From Thunnus maccoyii (taxonomy: Eukaryota; Chordata; Actinopteri; Scombriformes; Scombridae), in contig NC_056536.1 in NCBI RefSeq assembly GCF_910596095.1, positions 19,467,791 through 19,531,790 on the forward strand: a stretch of DNA of 64,000 bases, given 5' to 3'. Below the pieces are notes generated by a model. It saw nothing but the letters and a program-made list of their open reading frames with translations, was not told the origin of the DNA and did not search any database. Below, piece by piece: positions 37,480-49,625 of the stretch (position 1 is the first letter of the stretch; each line of letters starts with the position of its first letter). The translations under genes and the position numbers were made by a program.

Positions 37480-39890
37480 ACTTTCCAAATGTTTTTTTCT
37501 GGTGACAAAACAACAAAATAAGCAGGAGGTGAGAGATTAAACGAGAATGAGAAGAGTAAAGACAAATATTATGAAACACAGGGCATTTTTAAACAAATTA
37601 CCCTTTTATTCCAAATGTTTCCCCTCCTCTGTAGTTCAGGACCCCTTCTCTTTTTGGCCTCGAGCATGACACAATACAGAGATTCAAGGAACATTGTTTA
37701 TGAAGGACCAATTTGATTGATTTCCAAAGTTCTGTTTCTCCATACGCAGATCTGTATTGCCCTACAGACTGTTTTCATTATGGTTCATGCACTTAAATAG
37801 AAATGCTTTGGAAAGAAGAAAACAGGTCCAATAAGGCTTCGTTGAAAGTATTTAAATGCGATAAATTTAACCATTAACTTACAGATCTGTGGTAATTTGA
37901 GAATAAATGTGCTTTAGAAGTTTTAAAATGTTTAGAAATCTCACTTCAGGGTACACTTAAATTTTATTTGATCATTTTGTTTAAGAGAGCGATTAATACA
38001 TCATCTGTGCAAAACTACATGTTGGAAAAAAGTAAACAATGAGGCATTGACGCATGCAAGCTTTCCCTTTGTTTCCTTTATTGGCTTTCACTAAATACTT
38101 TTCTAAACACAGTCCTCGTGCTTTGCAGGCCTCTCCTCAGTCTAATGGAAAGAGACCATCATTGCTCTCAGGCAAAAAACTCATTTCATGTTCTACTATA
38201 AGACATATTGAAGGATTATTTTTCTCTCATGACCTCTTTGGTTCATGAAGTGCCTTTAAAACCTGTTAGATATCATCAAGAATCTATGTTTCTTATTTCC
38301 TGAAAAGTTCCCATTTTGGACATACATGTTTTCACATCACTAAGCTGAAACAAAGCAAAGCTCACTAGCAGGTTTTGTTTAGATGTGGAGAAGTCCGGTA
38401 TGGCTGATATAAACATAAGGCTTACTTTATACCACCCAGTAACTCATGCAAGTGTTCTTTCTGTTGCATTACATACACAAAACATAGTCTCATGACTTTA
38501 ATGTTAATGGTTGATTGATGGCAGAAAAGCACTTGTGGCAGATGAAGTCCAGAGCAGAGGTCTGATGGTGACAGTTCAAAACAGCCGTTATCTCCCGTCA
38601 TTCACACAGGCACCGCCCGGTTACATAACTGCGGCCATCTAATTATGTTTATCTAATATTTATACTGGATGTACATGACGGACTGCTGGCTTAAAAAAGA
38701 GGTAAGTGTGATCCAAGCTACAGTATCTGCTGTTAGGTTATAGTGCTCTTTCTCTGTGATACGTCATTACTTAACAGGTGGCATAAACACAGAATTATTG
38801 CTGAATATTGGATTATTTGGGTGACAAAGGGGTTTAAACTGCTCAGACTGAGAAATCAAGGTATGCAAAAGACAATATAGGGCTAATATTAAATCAATAT
38901 CACTGCCATAAATGTAAAAAACAAAGTACTTTGTTTGATAGTTTTCTGTGCAAAGAAAAATATCTATAAAAAAAGTCATCACACATGCCATACATCAGTT
39001 AAACCGCTAACTAAAGCCAATGTTGTTTTGAATCCCATGTACCTGCCTCATCTTGAATTGAAATGATTGACCAAATAATTTTAAGCAATTTATTCCTTGC
39101 TTTTTTACAAAGTTGCATATTATATAGTGTAAAATGTTTTTTACTTAGTGTTTTTGTGACGTATGATGTGTATGATGTGACATTGGTGTTGATTGTCATT
39201 CAAGCTGAAGACAAATTTCTGCTTTTGTGCAACAAAGGTGGACAATTAAGTTGTTCTGATTTGATTTGATTTGAAATTAACATATTTTAAGGTGCAAGTG
39301 AATGCAAATTTTGCAATAGAATCAAAGTAAGCTGAAAAGCAGTTGGATCTTGGTTAAATTGAATCATTAATGACACAAAATGTTATTTCATAAAAAAGTT
39401 TTTACCAAACATTGATTCACAAGCTGCTACATGGTTTCTTGAGCAGTAAGCGGAATGCTACCAGCAATGGTCTCTTTCACTGAGGTGCTCAACAAACTTA
39501 AGCTTTAATAGTCAGAGGAGGATAACTGTAGAGTAACTGCAGCTTAAAGCCTTTAAGTTGTGTGTGGGCCTCCTGTCAATCATATCAATCATGACAATTT
39601 CCCTAAGCAGCATGGACTCAATGGCCAAGGACCTAAAAGATGTTGAAGTATTCCAAATATCTGTAATAATTACTGATGCAAACCAGGAGAAAGGGGTTCA
39701 CAGCTAAGTCTTGCAGGCCAAGTGGCTTTTCTTTCTATTCCCTCACGTGTGGATAAAAGTACCATTGAGTGAACAAAAGCAGCCAGACTTTACTGGTTTT
39801 TAGGCTGCTTATGGAGGCCCAGGCAGTTAAGGAACAGTAGCATTATGTTGGAGAAATCCTTCATTATCCACATGCTGTGGCCCTGTGTCC
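37480..39890. other. Intergenic desert after nuak1, nothing recognised
   Basis: AT-rich, no gene-like frame or splice pattern. A short GATTT iteration occurs at about 39255-39272. Confidence 0.5.
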
Positions 39891-39894
39891 TTGC

Positions 39895-40090
39895 ATTTGT
39901 ATTTTTGAAAGCAGCCCCCAGAGCTGGAAGACATAGTTAAACCCAACCATAGTACTACATTAAAAGTGCTGCATTTAATGTAAAAATATAGAACTATTTG
40001 CAGGAAAATGTACTCAACTACAGTAAAACCACTGACTGTGAGAAAAGACATTACATGTTGTGCTTTAACCTCTAAGAACAATTTAAATGT
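39895..40090. repeat. Dispersed repeat fragment (related to 41130-41320 and 42500-42715)
   Basis: Shares phrases of the type GTACTCAACTACAGTAAAACC and AAAAGTGCTGCATTTAATG with the later copies. The three fragments look like decayed members of one non-coding family. Confidence 0.4.
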
Positions 40091-40904
40091 AGCTACTCTA
40101 ACAAATCCATATACCGCTGACTACTTTCATGCATGTTTGTATTAAAGGTGCTTGTCACAGGGTTAACCCGTGCCCTCTAAAGTAAGATGCACATTCGCAT
40201 GCATACGCGCTGAATTGCCACTTCCATGAATAATTAGATCAAGCCCGCTTGGAGGTGTCTGTGTTGTAGTGTTAGCTTAGCATGATTTCAAATCGTCATC
40301 ATTACTTCTGTTTGTTAATGTTTGGAGGCAGAGAGTGTTTTCTATCGTGGTTCATAGTGTAACAAAGCACACAGAATATATATATTTTTTATGAGATACA
40401 GGGACCAGTATTTGTAATAGATACTTCTGTTTATTGTTAAACGTGGTTTCTCCTTTGCTGCGCTGGCGCTCCTCTGTTTTAGACCCAGAACTGCCCAAAC
40501 CCTACAGAAAGTTACCATTGGCTTATAAAAGGTGGTTCCTGGTGGAAGGCGCCAAGTATGGTAGAGTTGGAGGGATGATTATTTGTTTGTCATTGAGCAA
40601 TTCTATGTTAATTGCCTATTGAATGAGTACATGAGTGAAATGTGTTTTAGTATGTTTTGTAATGCAATAGTAAATGTTTAGATATTTGTGGACCTGGTGT
40701 TAATCTCCTGTGGGATAATTAATTATTAAATACTAATTAATGTCTCTTGGTAGGACCCAGCTGATATAAAGGAGGAGGCTGAAGTTCAGGGGTTTTGGTC
40801 AGTTGTGGTTATATTGCCAAACAGAGACAAGCCAGTGAGGGCCCAAGAATTAAAGGGGCATTGCCCGGTGCAGAGCTGAGCTTTTTCTTTGTTTTCTGCA
40901 TTTT

Positions 40905-40907
40905 TTT

Positions 40908-40947
<40 letters not shown>
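40905..40947. repeat. Poly-T tract
   Basis: About 40 T residues with few interruptions. It lies in an uncharacterised repeat-like segment (about 40680-41115) that ends in a CTATATAAATAAAGTTGAG tail similar to LINE 3' ends. Confidence 0.85.
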
Positions 40948-40950
<3 letters not shown>

Positions 40951-41129
40951 GTATTGTTTTTCTGCAGTTATTTTTTTTATTTATTTTTGGGTCAGGCCTG
41001 CACTGTACATATTGCTGCACTTGACTGTCAGTTTCCACTAGCAAATAAATACACCTGGACTGCTTTAGTCACTCAGCCAACCTTACAGTGCTATATAAAT
41101 AAAGTTGAGTTGACTTAACAAGTAGATCA

Positions 41130-41320
41130 TCAAACTTTATGAGCTCATATGTTTTGCAAGTAAAAACCTTTTTGCTCTGAAGTAAGCAGAACAGATACAT
41201 GTAGTGGAATAAAAACTATATCTCCTGCTGAAAGTACAGTCTCACAAAATGGAAACACTCAAGTAAAGCACCAGTACTTCAAAATTAGAATTATAGTACT
41301 TGAGTCAATAGACTTGACAA
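41130..41320. repeat. Dispersed repeat fragment
   Basis: Contains GTAGTGGAATAAAAACTATA, AAAATGGAAACACTCAAGTA and AAGCACCAGTACTTCAAAAT. Similar phrases in the same order occur at 42500-42715. Non-coding. Confidence 0.55.
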
Positions 41321-42499
41321 CTCTTTTGTTTGCTTTAATTCTTTAATTTCCGCTCAGTCATCTAGTCATCTTCACGATTTAACAACACATTAACTGCAAC
41401 AGTAATTAAAATATATCAAAGTAAACATCACAGTTTCCCTGTTTTCTTTTTAAGCCCTATAAAGCAGAGAGGTACTTTTTAATTAAGGAACATGGCCCAG
41501 AAGAAAAAGTTCATATCATTGTGATGACGCTAAGAAAACCAACTACTCAGCCTGGTCAGATAACAATTCTGATGTCAGCTGCCAAGGCTTCCGAGGTTAT
41601 CTGACCTTACAGCAGCAACAATGTGACAAAGTGATATCTGTCTGCACAGAAAGCATCTCAAAACCTCCATCGAATGATCTCACAACCAAACAATCTTTGC
41701 TTAGAACTTATGTGAGAACTGATTCTTCAAAGGTGATTAATGCAGAGCTATATGGTACGTCCCCATTGACTGAGACTGGAAAAGATAATCACACATAACT
41801 TCTTGAGATTGACTTTAATATTAAGACTTTAAGTAAGATCAAGCTTACAAATTCAAAGACAAACAATGCAAGAAAAATGTTTTACTGAAGGTAACTTCAG
41901 TTTTATAGAAAATACAACCCTAACTCCTGCTGCTAACAACTGTTGGGTGTTGTTGCTATATCAAAAATATTACTGGAGATGATCAAACTCATTTGCTGGG
42001 ATATAAATGCTTCCAGATACACATCCTAAAAAAGGTGGAAAAACTGCATCATCATAGATTGAGAAAATCTTTGACATGATTTTACAGTCCTCAGTTGTTG
42101 TTTTTGTATTACTGGTGTTCATCTCTGATTTTCAACTAACCCACAAGGTTAAGTACAAAATGTATGACAAAGAAATCAATGTTCTTAGTTGAGCATATTA
42201 TGCAGCAGCGCATTTGTTTTGTTGGATCGCTTACTGCAAGCTGAACCCTAAAACATTGAGCAACAGTGCCATCTTGTGGCCATTTGAGTGCATTTACCCC
42301 AAAGTACCTACAGGTAGGTAGAATAGGTACAAAAGGAAGTTTACATTGAAGCATGTAAACATTATTATACATAAACCAATGCAGATTGTTTGATTGGTAT
42401 ATAATTATATATTGAAATGAGCTATGGAGATCATTTCAAGTATTTTATAGACTGTTGGGTGGTTTAATCTGTAACAGTGTGTCATATTTTATAGGCTGA
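41321..42499. other. Intergenic, nothing recognised
   Basis: AT-rich sequence without clear features. Confidence 0.5.
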
Positions 42500-42715
42500 T
42501 CACATGTTTTGCATGTAAAATTTCACCCCTCCACAGTAACCAGAAACTATAACTGTCAGATAAATGTAGTGGAGTAAAAATACAATGTTTCATGCTGAAA
42601 TGTAGTGAAATGGAAACATTAAATTGCATTAAGTTAATACAAGTTCTTCCAAATTGTACTTAAGTACAGCACTTTAATTAATGTACTTAATTTCATTCCA
42701 CCACTGCTGTGAAGA
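42500..42715. repeat. Dispersed repeat fragment, second copy
   Basis: TGTAGTGGAGTAAAAATACA, TAGTGAAATGGAAACATTA and TTGTACTTAAGTACAGCACT, ending CATTCCACCACTGCTG. A common teleost non-coding repeat. Confidence 0.55.
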
Positions 42716-43329
42716 TATTCACACTGTTGTCAAGCAAAACAAATGCTTGATATTTGCAACATACTACTGAGCCTGAGTAGTTCTGTATATTCTGTTAATT
42801 AGATCATTTCTTGCCAAACAAAAATTACATATCTAACTTTTGGGACTTTGGTATCTGCGTAGAATGCTACCACTGTGGACAATGACTTTATATCATTGTT
42901 TGGGAGGTGCAGTACTTTCAAACTGTAGCCAGTGAAGCAGCTCTTCATTGTAAGTAAAAACAGCAAAGCTACGCTTTTGTTAAAAGTAGAAAGCTACACT
43001 ACAAGCTACACAGACTTTTTACATCAAGAAATGTTTACTGTTAAGAAATACAATGAACAAATGCACTTTGTATTTATATAATTAATTACACCACAAAAGA
43101 AATGAATCTTGTTGCCAGAGAATCAAGTCTGGAGTGTAGTTTGATACTTTTTACTGATATGTGAATGGTTTCATTCATTACAAAATGTTAAGTTAAGCTT
43201 CTGTTTTAATTATTTTCTTCTGTACTCTCTGTTCAGGTCAATTCAGGTCAATTATTTTTGAATGTCAGTTTCATTGATTGAAGGGTGTAGGCGTTTTAAG
43301 GGTGTGATGTGGCTCTTTAAAGCAGTACA

Positions 43330-43965
43330 ATTATTTAATAACTCTTGTCTAACTAGTTGGTTCCACCTTCAGTGCCATCATAAAGAATTAAGACAGAATT
43401 AAGCACAAAGTGAGCAAGACTGGCACCAGACCAGCTCTCTGTTGCTACTGCCAAATGCTGCATTTACGCATTCAGCAGTACATTAATATATATTAATATA
43501 CTGTGTGGGAACAGTATATTGTTGCTATTAGTTTTATCTGTGCATTTTTATGAACAACATAACTGTTCACATTAATCTGCAAAATACTCACTGCCATCTC
43601 AAAATATCAATATCAAACATATCTACAAAACATAACGTTAGATTTATCTTGCTGGCAACTACAGCACAGAATGAAAACCACAGTCCTTTAGTTTATTTAT
43701 TCCAGATTTTTGAGTAGTCAATTACTGCAGAAGAGTTGAAATGTTTAATGAATTGATTAAGTGATTCACCAGGTTCTGAATAATATTACATCATCAGTAT
43801 AAAGATTATTTCAAGGTTAAGTTCACCTTTTTTAAGTCTGTTTTTTAAACAATACTCCAATGCTCATGGGCCTACAGTGCGTTCACTAAAAGAGTTATTT
43901 GTGGTTGTAATCATCCCTCCTGTCCATACTGGCTGTCAAAAGGCCAGTTTCTGGATAATATCCTA
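43330..43965 (+). repeat. Repeat R, most complete copy, ending in a MITE-A terminus
   Basis: From ACTAGTTGGTTCCACC through AGACCAGCTCTCTGTTGCTA, AGTATATTGTTGCTATTAG and TGGCAACTACAGCACAGAAT to GTAATCATCCCTCCTGTCC. Parts recur at 44700-44890, 46310-46700, 50700-51090 and 54886-55015 in the same orientation, and at 48300-48540 in reverse. The right end carries MITE-A sequence. 'R' is a local name; no protein is evident. Confidence 0.65.
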
Positions 43966-44699
43966 TGATGTTTGCATTGTCAATGATAAATACAATATCA
44001 TTTCATTGACATGGTTTGTGTGTAGTCATGATTCAGCTCTGAATTGGTCCGGCTATGTGTAGCAAGATTAAGCCCATCCCAGCAGCTGTAATGCTTGCTT
44101 GAGAGATATGATGACTGGCGATGACTGGGGGAGGAGCAGGAGCAGCGGAACTGCTTCCCTTGCGTATCTACATTGTTTGTCATCATGTGCAGAAGGAAGT
44201 AGGGTGGGTACTTGTTTACCGTTTTTCATCTTTCTCCATTTATTTATCATGTTTTAATGTTAAGTTGTTTAAAATCCTGCTTTTAATTTTTGTAGTACAT
44301 TCTTTATATATTTTTTATGTTTTAATGTGTTAAGAAGTTTAAAATGTTCCCGATTGCAGTTTTTGTAATAAGTTCTCTCTATATTTATCATGTTCACTGT
44401 TGTTTAAAATGTTTATGCATGTAATTTTTGTAATCTTTATATATTTATCTTTCCTGTTCCTGTTTGTTATTTTTGTATTAAATTCTTTATATTTAATTTG
44501 TTTGCATGGATTGACTTTTTTTTATCAGAACATGTTATACTTGAGTGAAAAGAATCCTTCAGCCATTATTTTGTTGTCTATTATACATATATATGTAGTC
44601 ATTCAATAGCCATCTAATTGATGGCTAGGCTATACTTGGGCGGTGGTTTGACGTCTACTAAACTTTCACTGGCTATTAGACGTCTTTTACACGCAAAAT

Positions 44700-44890
44700 T
44701 GCTTGCTGGGCTAGTGCTACTGCCGATGCTGCATTTAATAATTCAGCAGTACATTAATGGACTGTGTGGGCATAGTATATTGTTGCTATTAGTTTTATCT
44801 GATTTTGATTTTTTTTTTTTTTTGATTTAGTAAGGACCCACAATGAAATAAAAACCAAATAAGATTAAGTTTTGGATTCTGTTTAGTTTT
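44700..44890 (+). repeat. Repeat R fragment
   Basis: TGCATTTAATAATTCAGCAG, AGTATATTGTTGCTATTAG and TTAGTAAGGACCCACAATG. The last part is also found in reverse at about 48340 inside the first tandem unit. Confidence 0.6.
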
Positions 44891-45048
44891 AGTTTTATGC
44901 TCACCTGCTCTGTCCTGAGCACGTGCTCAATCACTGTTAGAAAGGTGTCGGTGCTAGTTGCTGTTTGGGAGGATAAATAGAAATAGATCATGTCTGACCC
45001 AAAACATACATGATTTTTCAACAGGCATATGAACCTACTAACAGACCT

Positions 45049-45784
45049 GGGGCCAGATACATAAATGATGCATAAGCACAAAAAACATGCGTACGCCATT
45101 CCCCACACATAAACTGGTATTTATAAAAGCAGAATGATGAGATGAGATGAGGTGGAGATTAAATATAAGCTGAGACGGAATCTTTTAGTAAAACATTGTT
45201 TAATTTGTAAAATGCCAATCAAAGGCGCATTTATCAAGGTAACATTAATTACTTTGTGTGATTAATTTGATCATTTTAATTTACATAGGATTCATATTTT
45301 ATTTTGCTGTTAATATTCTAATTTTATCCTTGGTTGTGTCACACCTTGTAAAGTCGGTGCAAAACATGATTACGTTTAGATATCACTGAGATATCACTGC
45401 TGACGATGGTTTACAGTCCATGTGATGAATTAACTATGGACGCGATATGACCCTGCGTAACGGTCGCGCGTTACGACAGCTGTTCCGCTGATGGAACCTA
45501 AACTGCAAATTTTATTTCCACTTTGTTTCACTGACTGCGGTACAGACTGGTGGAGTACGTAGGCATCATTTTGATATGAAAACAACTGGTTCAGTGTGTG
45601 TCTTCATCCATTTATGGCTCACTGTGTAAGTGGAAATTACACAATGACTGAGATTTATAAAACAGAATCATGAGTAGCACAGCTTTATAAATCTGACGAG
45701 AGGAATGAGTCTGCATATTTCTGGCTTTGTACATACACACAGTTTTAGTCATGAATCAACACAGAGTTTTATGCATCTGGCCCC
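45049..45784. mobile_element. DNA transposon (MITE) with GGGGCCAGAT ends
   Basis: Left end GGGGCCAGATACATAAA; the right end reads GGGGCCAGATGCATAAA on the other strand. About 735 bp, no transposase frame. It has ATGCGTACGCC and several TTTATAAA motifs. The tandem duplication begins inside it, so only its right part (49845-50173) is present in the second unit. Confidence 0.75.
45456..45475. repeat. Hairpin-forming inverted repeat at the duplication border
   Basis: CGTAACG, six bases, CGTTACG. The first base is the first base of homology between the two tandem units; the second copy is at 49845-49864. Confidence 0.85.
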
Positions 45785-46839
45785 TTGACAGTATTTTAAG
45801 CTCATCTTTCAGTCTGCATGCTAATGAGATGTAAAGAGGGCAATTTTGCTCCCCAATCGGCACAAATGAATTCTGACAAATCATCAAATCGGTATCCATA
45901 CAGAAGAATAACAAGCATATCCAACAACTTCCTATCTTAGAGTGATAATGTCAACATACAATTACAATCCTGTTACAATCCTGCTAAAAAACACCTCCAC
46001 ATGATCTGCATTGGCTACTATGTTTTGTATGACAGTAGTTCTCAAAATGGGGTCCAGGTACCCCCAGGGGTCCTTGGGGTGGTTCCAAGGGGTCCCCAGC
46101 AGAAAGGGCAATCATTTATTTTCACTATAATCCCATCCATAAATAGCACAATGACAGAGTGTATGACTATTCTGGTCATGGGTTTCATACACTTTCTGTA
46201 ATAAAACATCTGAAAGCAAAAGTCTTATCAGATGGGGGACCCTGGGACAGAAGGCAACTCAATACCACCTAAATTACCCATTTTTATTAACAACACATCT
46301 GTCTATATAGATCAAATCTGCAAAACACTCACTGCCAACTCAAAATGTCAATATCAAACATATCTACAAAACATATAATTTGATTTCTCTTGCTGGCAAC
46401 TAAAGCACAGAATGAAAACCACAGTCCTTTAGTTTATTTACTCCAGTTTTTGAGGAGTCAGATACTGCAGTAAAGGAGTTGAAATGTTTAATAACTTGAT
46501 TAAGTGATTCACCCAGTTCTGCTGGAATAATATTACATCATCGGTATAAAGATTGTTTCAAAGGATAAGCTCACCTTTTTTAAGCCTATTTTTTTAAACA
46601 ATACTCCAATGCTCATACAGTATGTCCAGTAATCATTCCTCCTGTCCATACTAGCTGTCAAAAGGCCACTTCCTGAAGCGATTATAATGCGTATAATAAG
46701 TTACAAAATCTGCAGTCCTCTTAGTAAAAGTTAAGCCGAAGACATATGAGGCAGCAACAGTCTGTTAGACTACTTAACATTCTTTATCTTACAAATTTAC
46801 ATCCTTTTTAGAACAAAAGTCCCTACTTTCTGTTCTTTC

Positions 46840-47182
46840 TTCTTTCTTTGAGTGAACTTAGGCTCACCAACTCAGTCTCAACCTTCAAGTCCCTTCTCAA
46901 TCTATACTCTGCTGTTAGCATATTTTATGTTTATTGTGCTTGGATTTTGAGTGGTTTTGTTTGTTTTGCTTTGTTTTTGTTTTATTCTACATTTTCTATG
47001 AGCTTTCAGTGTTCCAGTGCTCTGGGAAGTACTTTGTAACTATTGTTTTGAAAAGTGCTATACAAATAAAGTTATTATTATTATTTTTATTATTATTATT
47101 ATTGTTGTTGTTGTTGTTGTTATCATTATTATTATTATTATTATTATCATTATTATTACCATTATTATTACCATTATTATTA
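46840..47182 (+). mobile_element. L2-type LINE 3' tail with (TTA)n/(TTG)n
   Basis: Encodes LRLTNSVSTFKSLL, typical for the end of an L2 reverse-transcriptase frame, then TTTGAAAAGTGCTATACAAATAAAG and a TTA/TTG/ATC trinucleotide array (about 47071-47182). It was inserted into samhd1-like intron 2 sequence. The same insertion sits in the other arms. Confidence 0.75.
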
Positions 47183-47214
47183 TTTCCCTGATCTGTGTGT
47201 TCCCTTGTTTAAAA

Positions 47215-47770
47215 AGGTTGCAATGTCTAAAAATGATCACAATCCTGGATAGAATGAAGAGTGTAAAAAGCCAATTCCCCCAATTTGTTGCTTGAAAAAG
47301 TCAACCACAACACCTGTGTTTCTTTAAGGTTTCATACCTCTCTTTACTCTCCTTAACTTATGCTATGCTGCTATGCTCTTTCATTGTTTTCTTTTTTCCA
47401 TTGTGTCTCAACAATTGGTGACTGCATGAGTGAAAATCCTACATGGTATCTGGAAGTTCTGGCAGATCACAGGCAGAGCTTGTAGCATCAACGACAAGGG
47501 AGTGTGAAAGATATCAGGGCCAGGGAATGAACACTCACCATCACATAATCAAGATTGTGCTTCTTTACCTCTCTGAAATCCATTGTCAGTCTACAGCCAA
47601 TCATGATGAGGGAGGCTAGATAAAATGACAAAGATGTTTGCAGCAAAAAATGAGGAAAGACTAGTTAGTTGATCCTTCCACAGAACAGCATGTTTTCTTA
47701 TGAGTCATAAATAGACTAGGTGTGTTATGTGCTGTTTTGTTTTACCAGCTGCTGAATGATCCCATCTTGT
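47215..47770 (+). pseudogene. Decayed samhd1 segment, unit 1 left arm
   Basis: Matches the true samhd1 gene in order. End of intron 2: TGTCTAAAAATGAT and TGGATAGAATGAAGAGTGT, compare 57612-57675. Exon 3: TTGGTGACTGCATGAG, then AATCCTACATGGTATCTGG, compare 57698-57770. Intron 3: GAGTGTGAAAGATATCAGG and TTGATCCTTCCACAGAAC, compare 57880-58040. Exon 4 start after TTTTACCAG: CTGCTGAATGATCCCATC, compare 58112-58129. Exon 3 is shifted and internally deleted, its donor is lost, and exon 4 similarity stops within about 20-45 bp. It cannot encode protein. Confidence 0.75.
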
Positions 47771-48519
47771 ATTGTTTTGAATCCATTCATGTGTAGCTTT
47801 GGCTTCATGTTTGGGCTCATGGGCCTCAAGCAAGCATATTTTATTATTCCTATCCTAAATCTCTAGCTTTTTTCTGTGAGGTTTGTTTGTTCAAATGTTC
47901 CACTATTCACCAAATCCCCTCAACTGCACAAATTTTCATAAACTGCTTTTTTTGTCCTGATGAATTCCACCTATTCATGAGTGCACATATGTGAGATTTG
48001 ACTCTTAGCATAATTGACGTCACTCAATTGCCATACCAGGCTACCTGTTCGTGGGCAAGTTTTGTTTACAGACATGTAAATAATATTAACAATAATAATA
48101 CCTGTGAATAAGAAGAAGAATGTCAAACAGAACAAATTTAGCAGCATGTGCTAAACTAAACTCATTCAGATTAAAGCATTATACTAATTTTTATGGTCAG
48201 AAAAGTCTTTTTTTCCACTGTAGAAAAGGCAACAGGTCCAGACAACTTGTGAATTTTGTTCATACCAAAGAGAAAATTCCCTGATAACCTTAACCCTAAC
48301 AGAATCCAAAACTTAACTTTGTTTTTTATTTCATTGTGGGTCCTTACTAAATAAATAAACACAGATAAAATTAATAGCGACAATGTGCTGTCGAATGCTT
48401 AAATGCAACATTGTGGAGTAGCAATAGAGAGCTGGTCTGGTGCCAGTCCTGCTCACTTTTTGGTTAATTCTGTTTACCTGGCACTGTAGGTGGGGCCAAC
48501 TGGTCAGACAAGAATGGAA
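47771..48519. other. Spacer between the arms, unit 1
   Basis: AT-rich. It carries, in reverse, part of repeat R (about 48290-48519). A short frame GAAAAGGCAACAGGTCCAGACAAC at about 48221 would read EKATGPDN, reminiscent of LINE reverse transcriptases, but nothing around it supports a LINE. Confidence 0.5.
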
Positions 48520-49105
48520 TGAATGAATGGATCATTAAGCAGCTGGTAAAACAAAACAGCACATAACACACCTAGTCTATTTATGACTCATAAGAAAACC
48601 AGGAAAAAAACACTCTGTTCTGTGAAAGGATTACCAAACTAGTCTTTCTTCATTTTTTGCTGCAAACATCCTCATCATTTTATCTAACCTCCCTCATCAT
48701 GATTGGCTGTAGACTGACAATGGACTTCAGAGAGATAAAGAAGCACAATCTTGATAATGTGGTTGTGGATATTCATTTAATGGCTCTGGTATCTTTCACA
48801 CTCCCTTGTCGTTGATGCTACAAGTTCTAACCCTGAAATTGCAGTGTGATGTTTGGTGATTATCTTGCATTGTTCTGTGACAAAAAAAACTTCCAGATAC
48901 CATGTAGGATTTTCACTCATGCAGTCACCAGTTGCCTAGACAAAATGGAAAAAAGAAAACAATAAAAGAGCATCGTAGAGAATAAGTTCAAGAGATTAAA
49001 GAGAGGAATGAAACTTTAAAGAAACACAGGTGTTGTGGTTGACTTTTTCAAGCAACAAATTAGGGGAATTGGCTTTTTACACTCTTCATTCTATCCAGGA
49101 TTGTT
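48520..49105 (-). pseudogene. Decayed samhd1 segment, unit 1 right arm
   Basis: On the minus strand: intron 2 end (about 49105-49060), the exon 3 relic starting after TTTTGTCTAG (48940 downward, GCAACTGGTGACTGCATGAG), intron 3, and exon 4 start CTGCTTAATGATCC (about 48542 downward). This copy keeps a CAGAACAATGCAAGATAATC stretch where the real exon 3 ends CCAAAGCAAGGTAAT, so the donor GT has become AT. Non-coding. Confidence 0.75.
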
Positions 49106-49625
49106 ATAATAATATAGTTAATAATAACTTTATTTGTATAGCACTTTTCAAATCAATAGTTACAAGTTATATAGTTCTGCTGTTAGCTTTTTAACTATTG
49201 TTAAAAAGAGTACAGATTGAGTACAGGAAAAAGCCTGTCTGTATAAGTGTGTTTTAAGAAGGGACTTGAAGGTTGAAACTGAGTTGGTGAGCCTAAGCTC
49301 ATTCAGAGAAAGAAGAAAGGACAGAAAGTAGGGACTTTTGTTCTAAAAAAGGATGTAAAATTGTAAGATAAACAATGTAAAATTGTCTAACACAGACAGT
49401 TGCAGCCTCATATGTCTTCAACTGAACTTTTACTAAGAGGACGGCAGATTTTGTCACTTGCATTATAATCGCTCCAGGAAGTGGCCTTTTGACAGCCAGT
49501 GTGGACAGAAGGAATGATTACAGCCACCAAGAACTCTTTTAGTGAACATACTGTATAAGCATTGGAGTATGGTTTAGAGATAGACTTAAAAAAAGGTGAA
49601 ACTATCCTTTTAAATAAGAGAAAAA
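49106..49625 (-). repeat. L2 LINE tail and MITE-A end in reverse, unit 1 right arm outer part
   Basis: TTTATTTGTATAGCACTTTTC at 49130-49150 is the LINE tail on the minus strand, with LRLTNSVSTFKSLLKTHLYRQAF-like coding upstream of it. Then GGAATGATTACAGCCACCAA and GGTGAAACTATCCTTT form the MITE-A terminus. Confidence 0.7.

Larger units (their letters stand above)
46590..47770 (+). repeat. Left arm of the long inverted repeat, unit 1
   Basis: Matches the reverse complement of 48520-49625. Marker pairs: ATTCTTCCTGTCCATAC-type sequence near 46635 against 49500; CTGGATAGAATGAAGAGTGT at 47243 against 49080-49100; CATAAATAGACTAGGTGTG near 47706 against 48570-48590. The spacer is about 750 bp. Confidence 0.85.

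Noticed and set aside
46001..46201. 66-residue frame repeated exactly at 50390-50590
   Set aside because: The repetition is explained by the tandem duplication. The sequence lies in non-coding repeat material and has no recognisable domain.
47058..47295. Frames rich in Ile/Val/Leu that look like membrane proteins
   Set aside because: They are translations of the TTA/TTG trinucleotide array following a LINE tail.
48221..48245. Possible LINE reverse-transcriptase motif (EKATGPDN)
   Set aside because: Only eight residues match; the surrounding frame is closed and no other RT motif is nearby.
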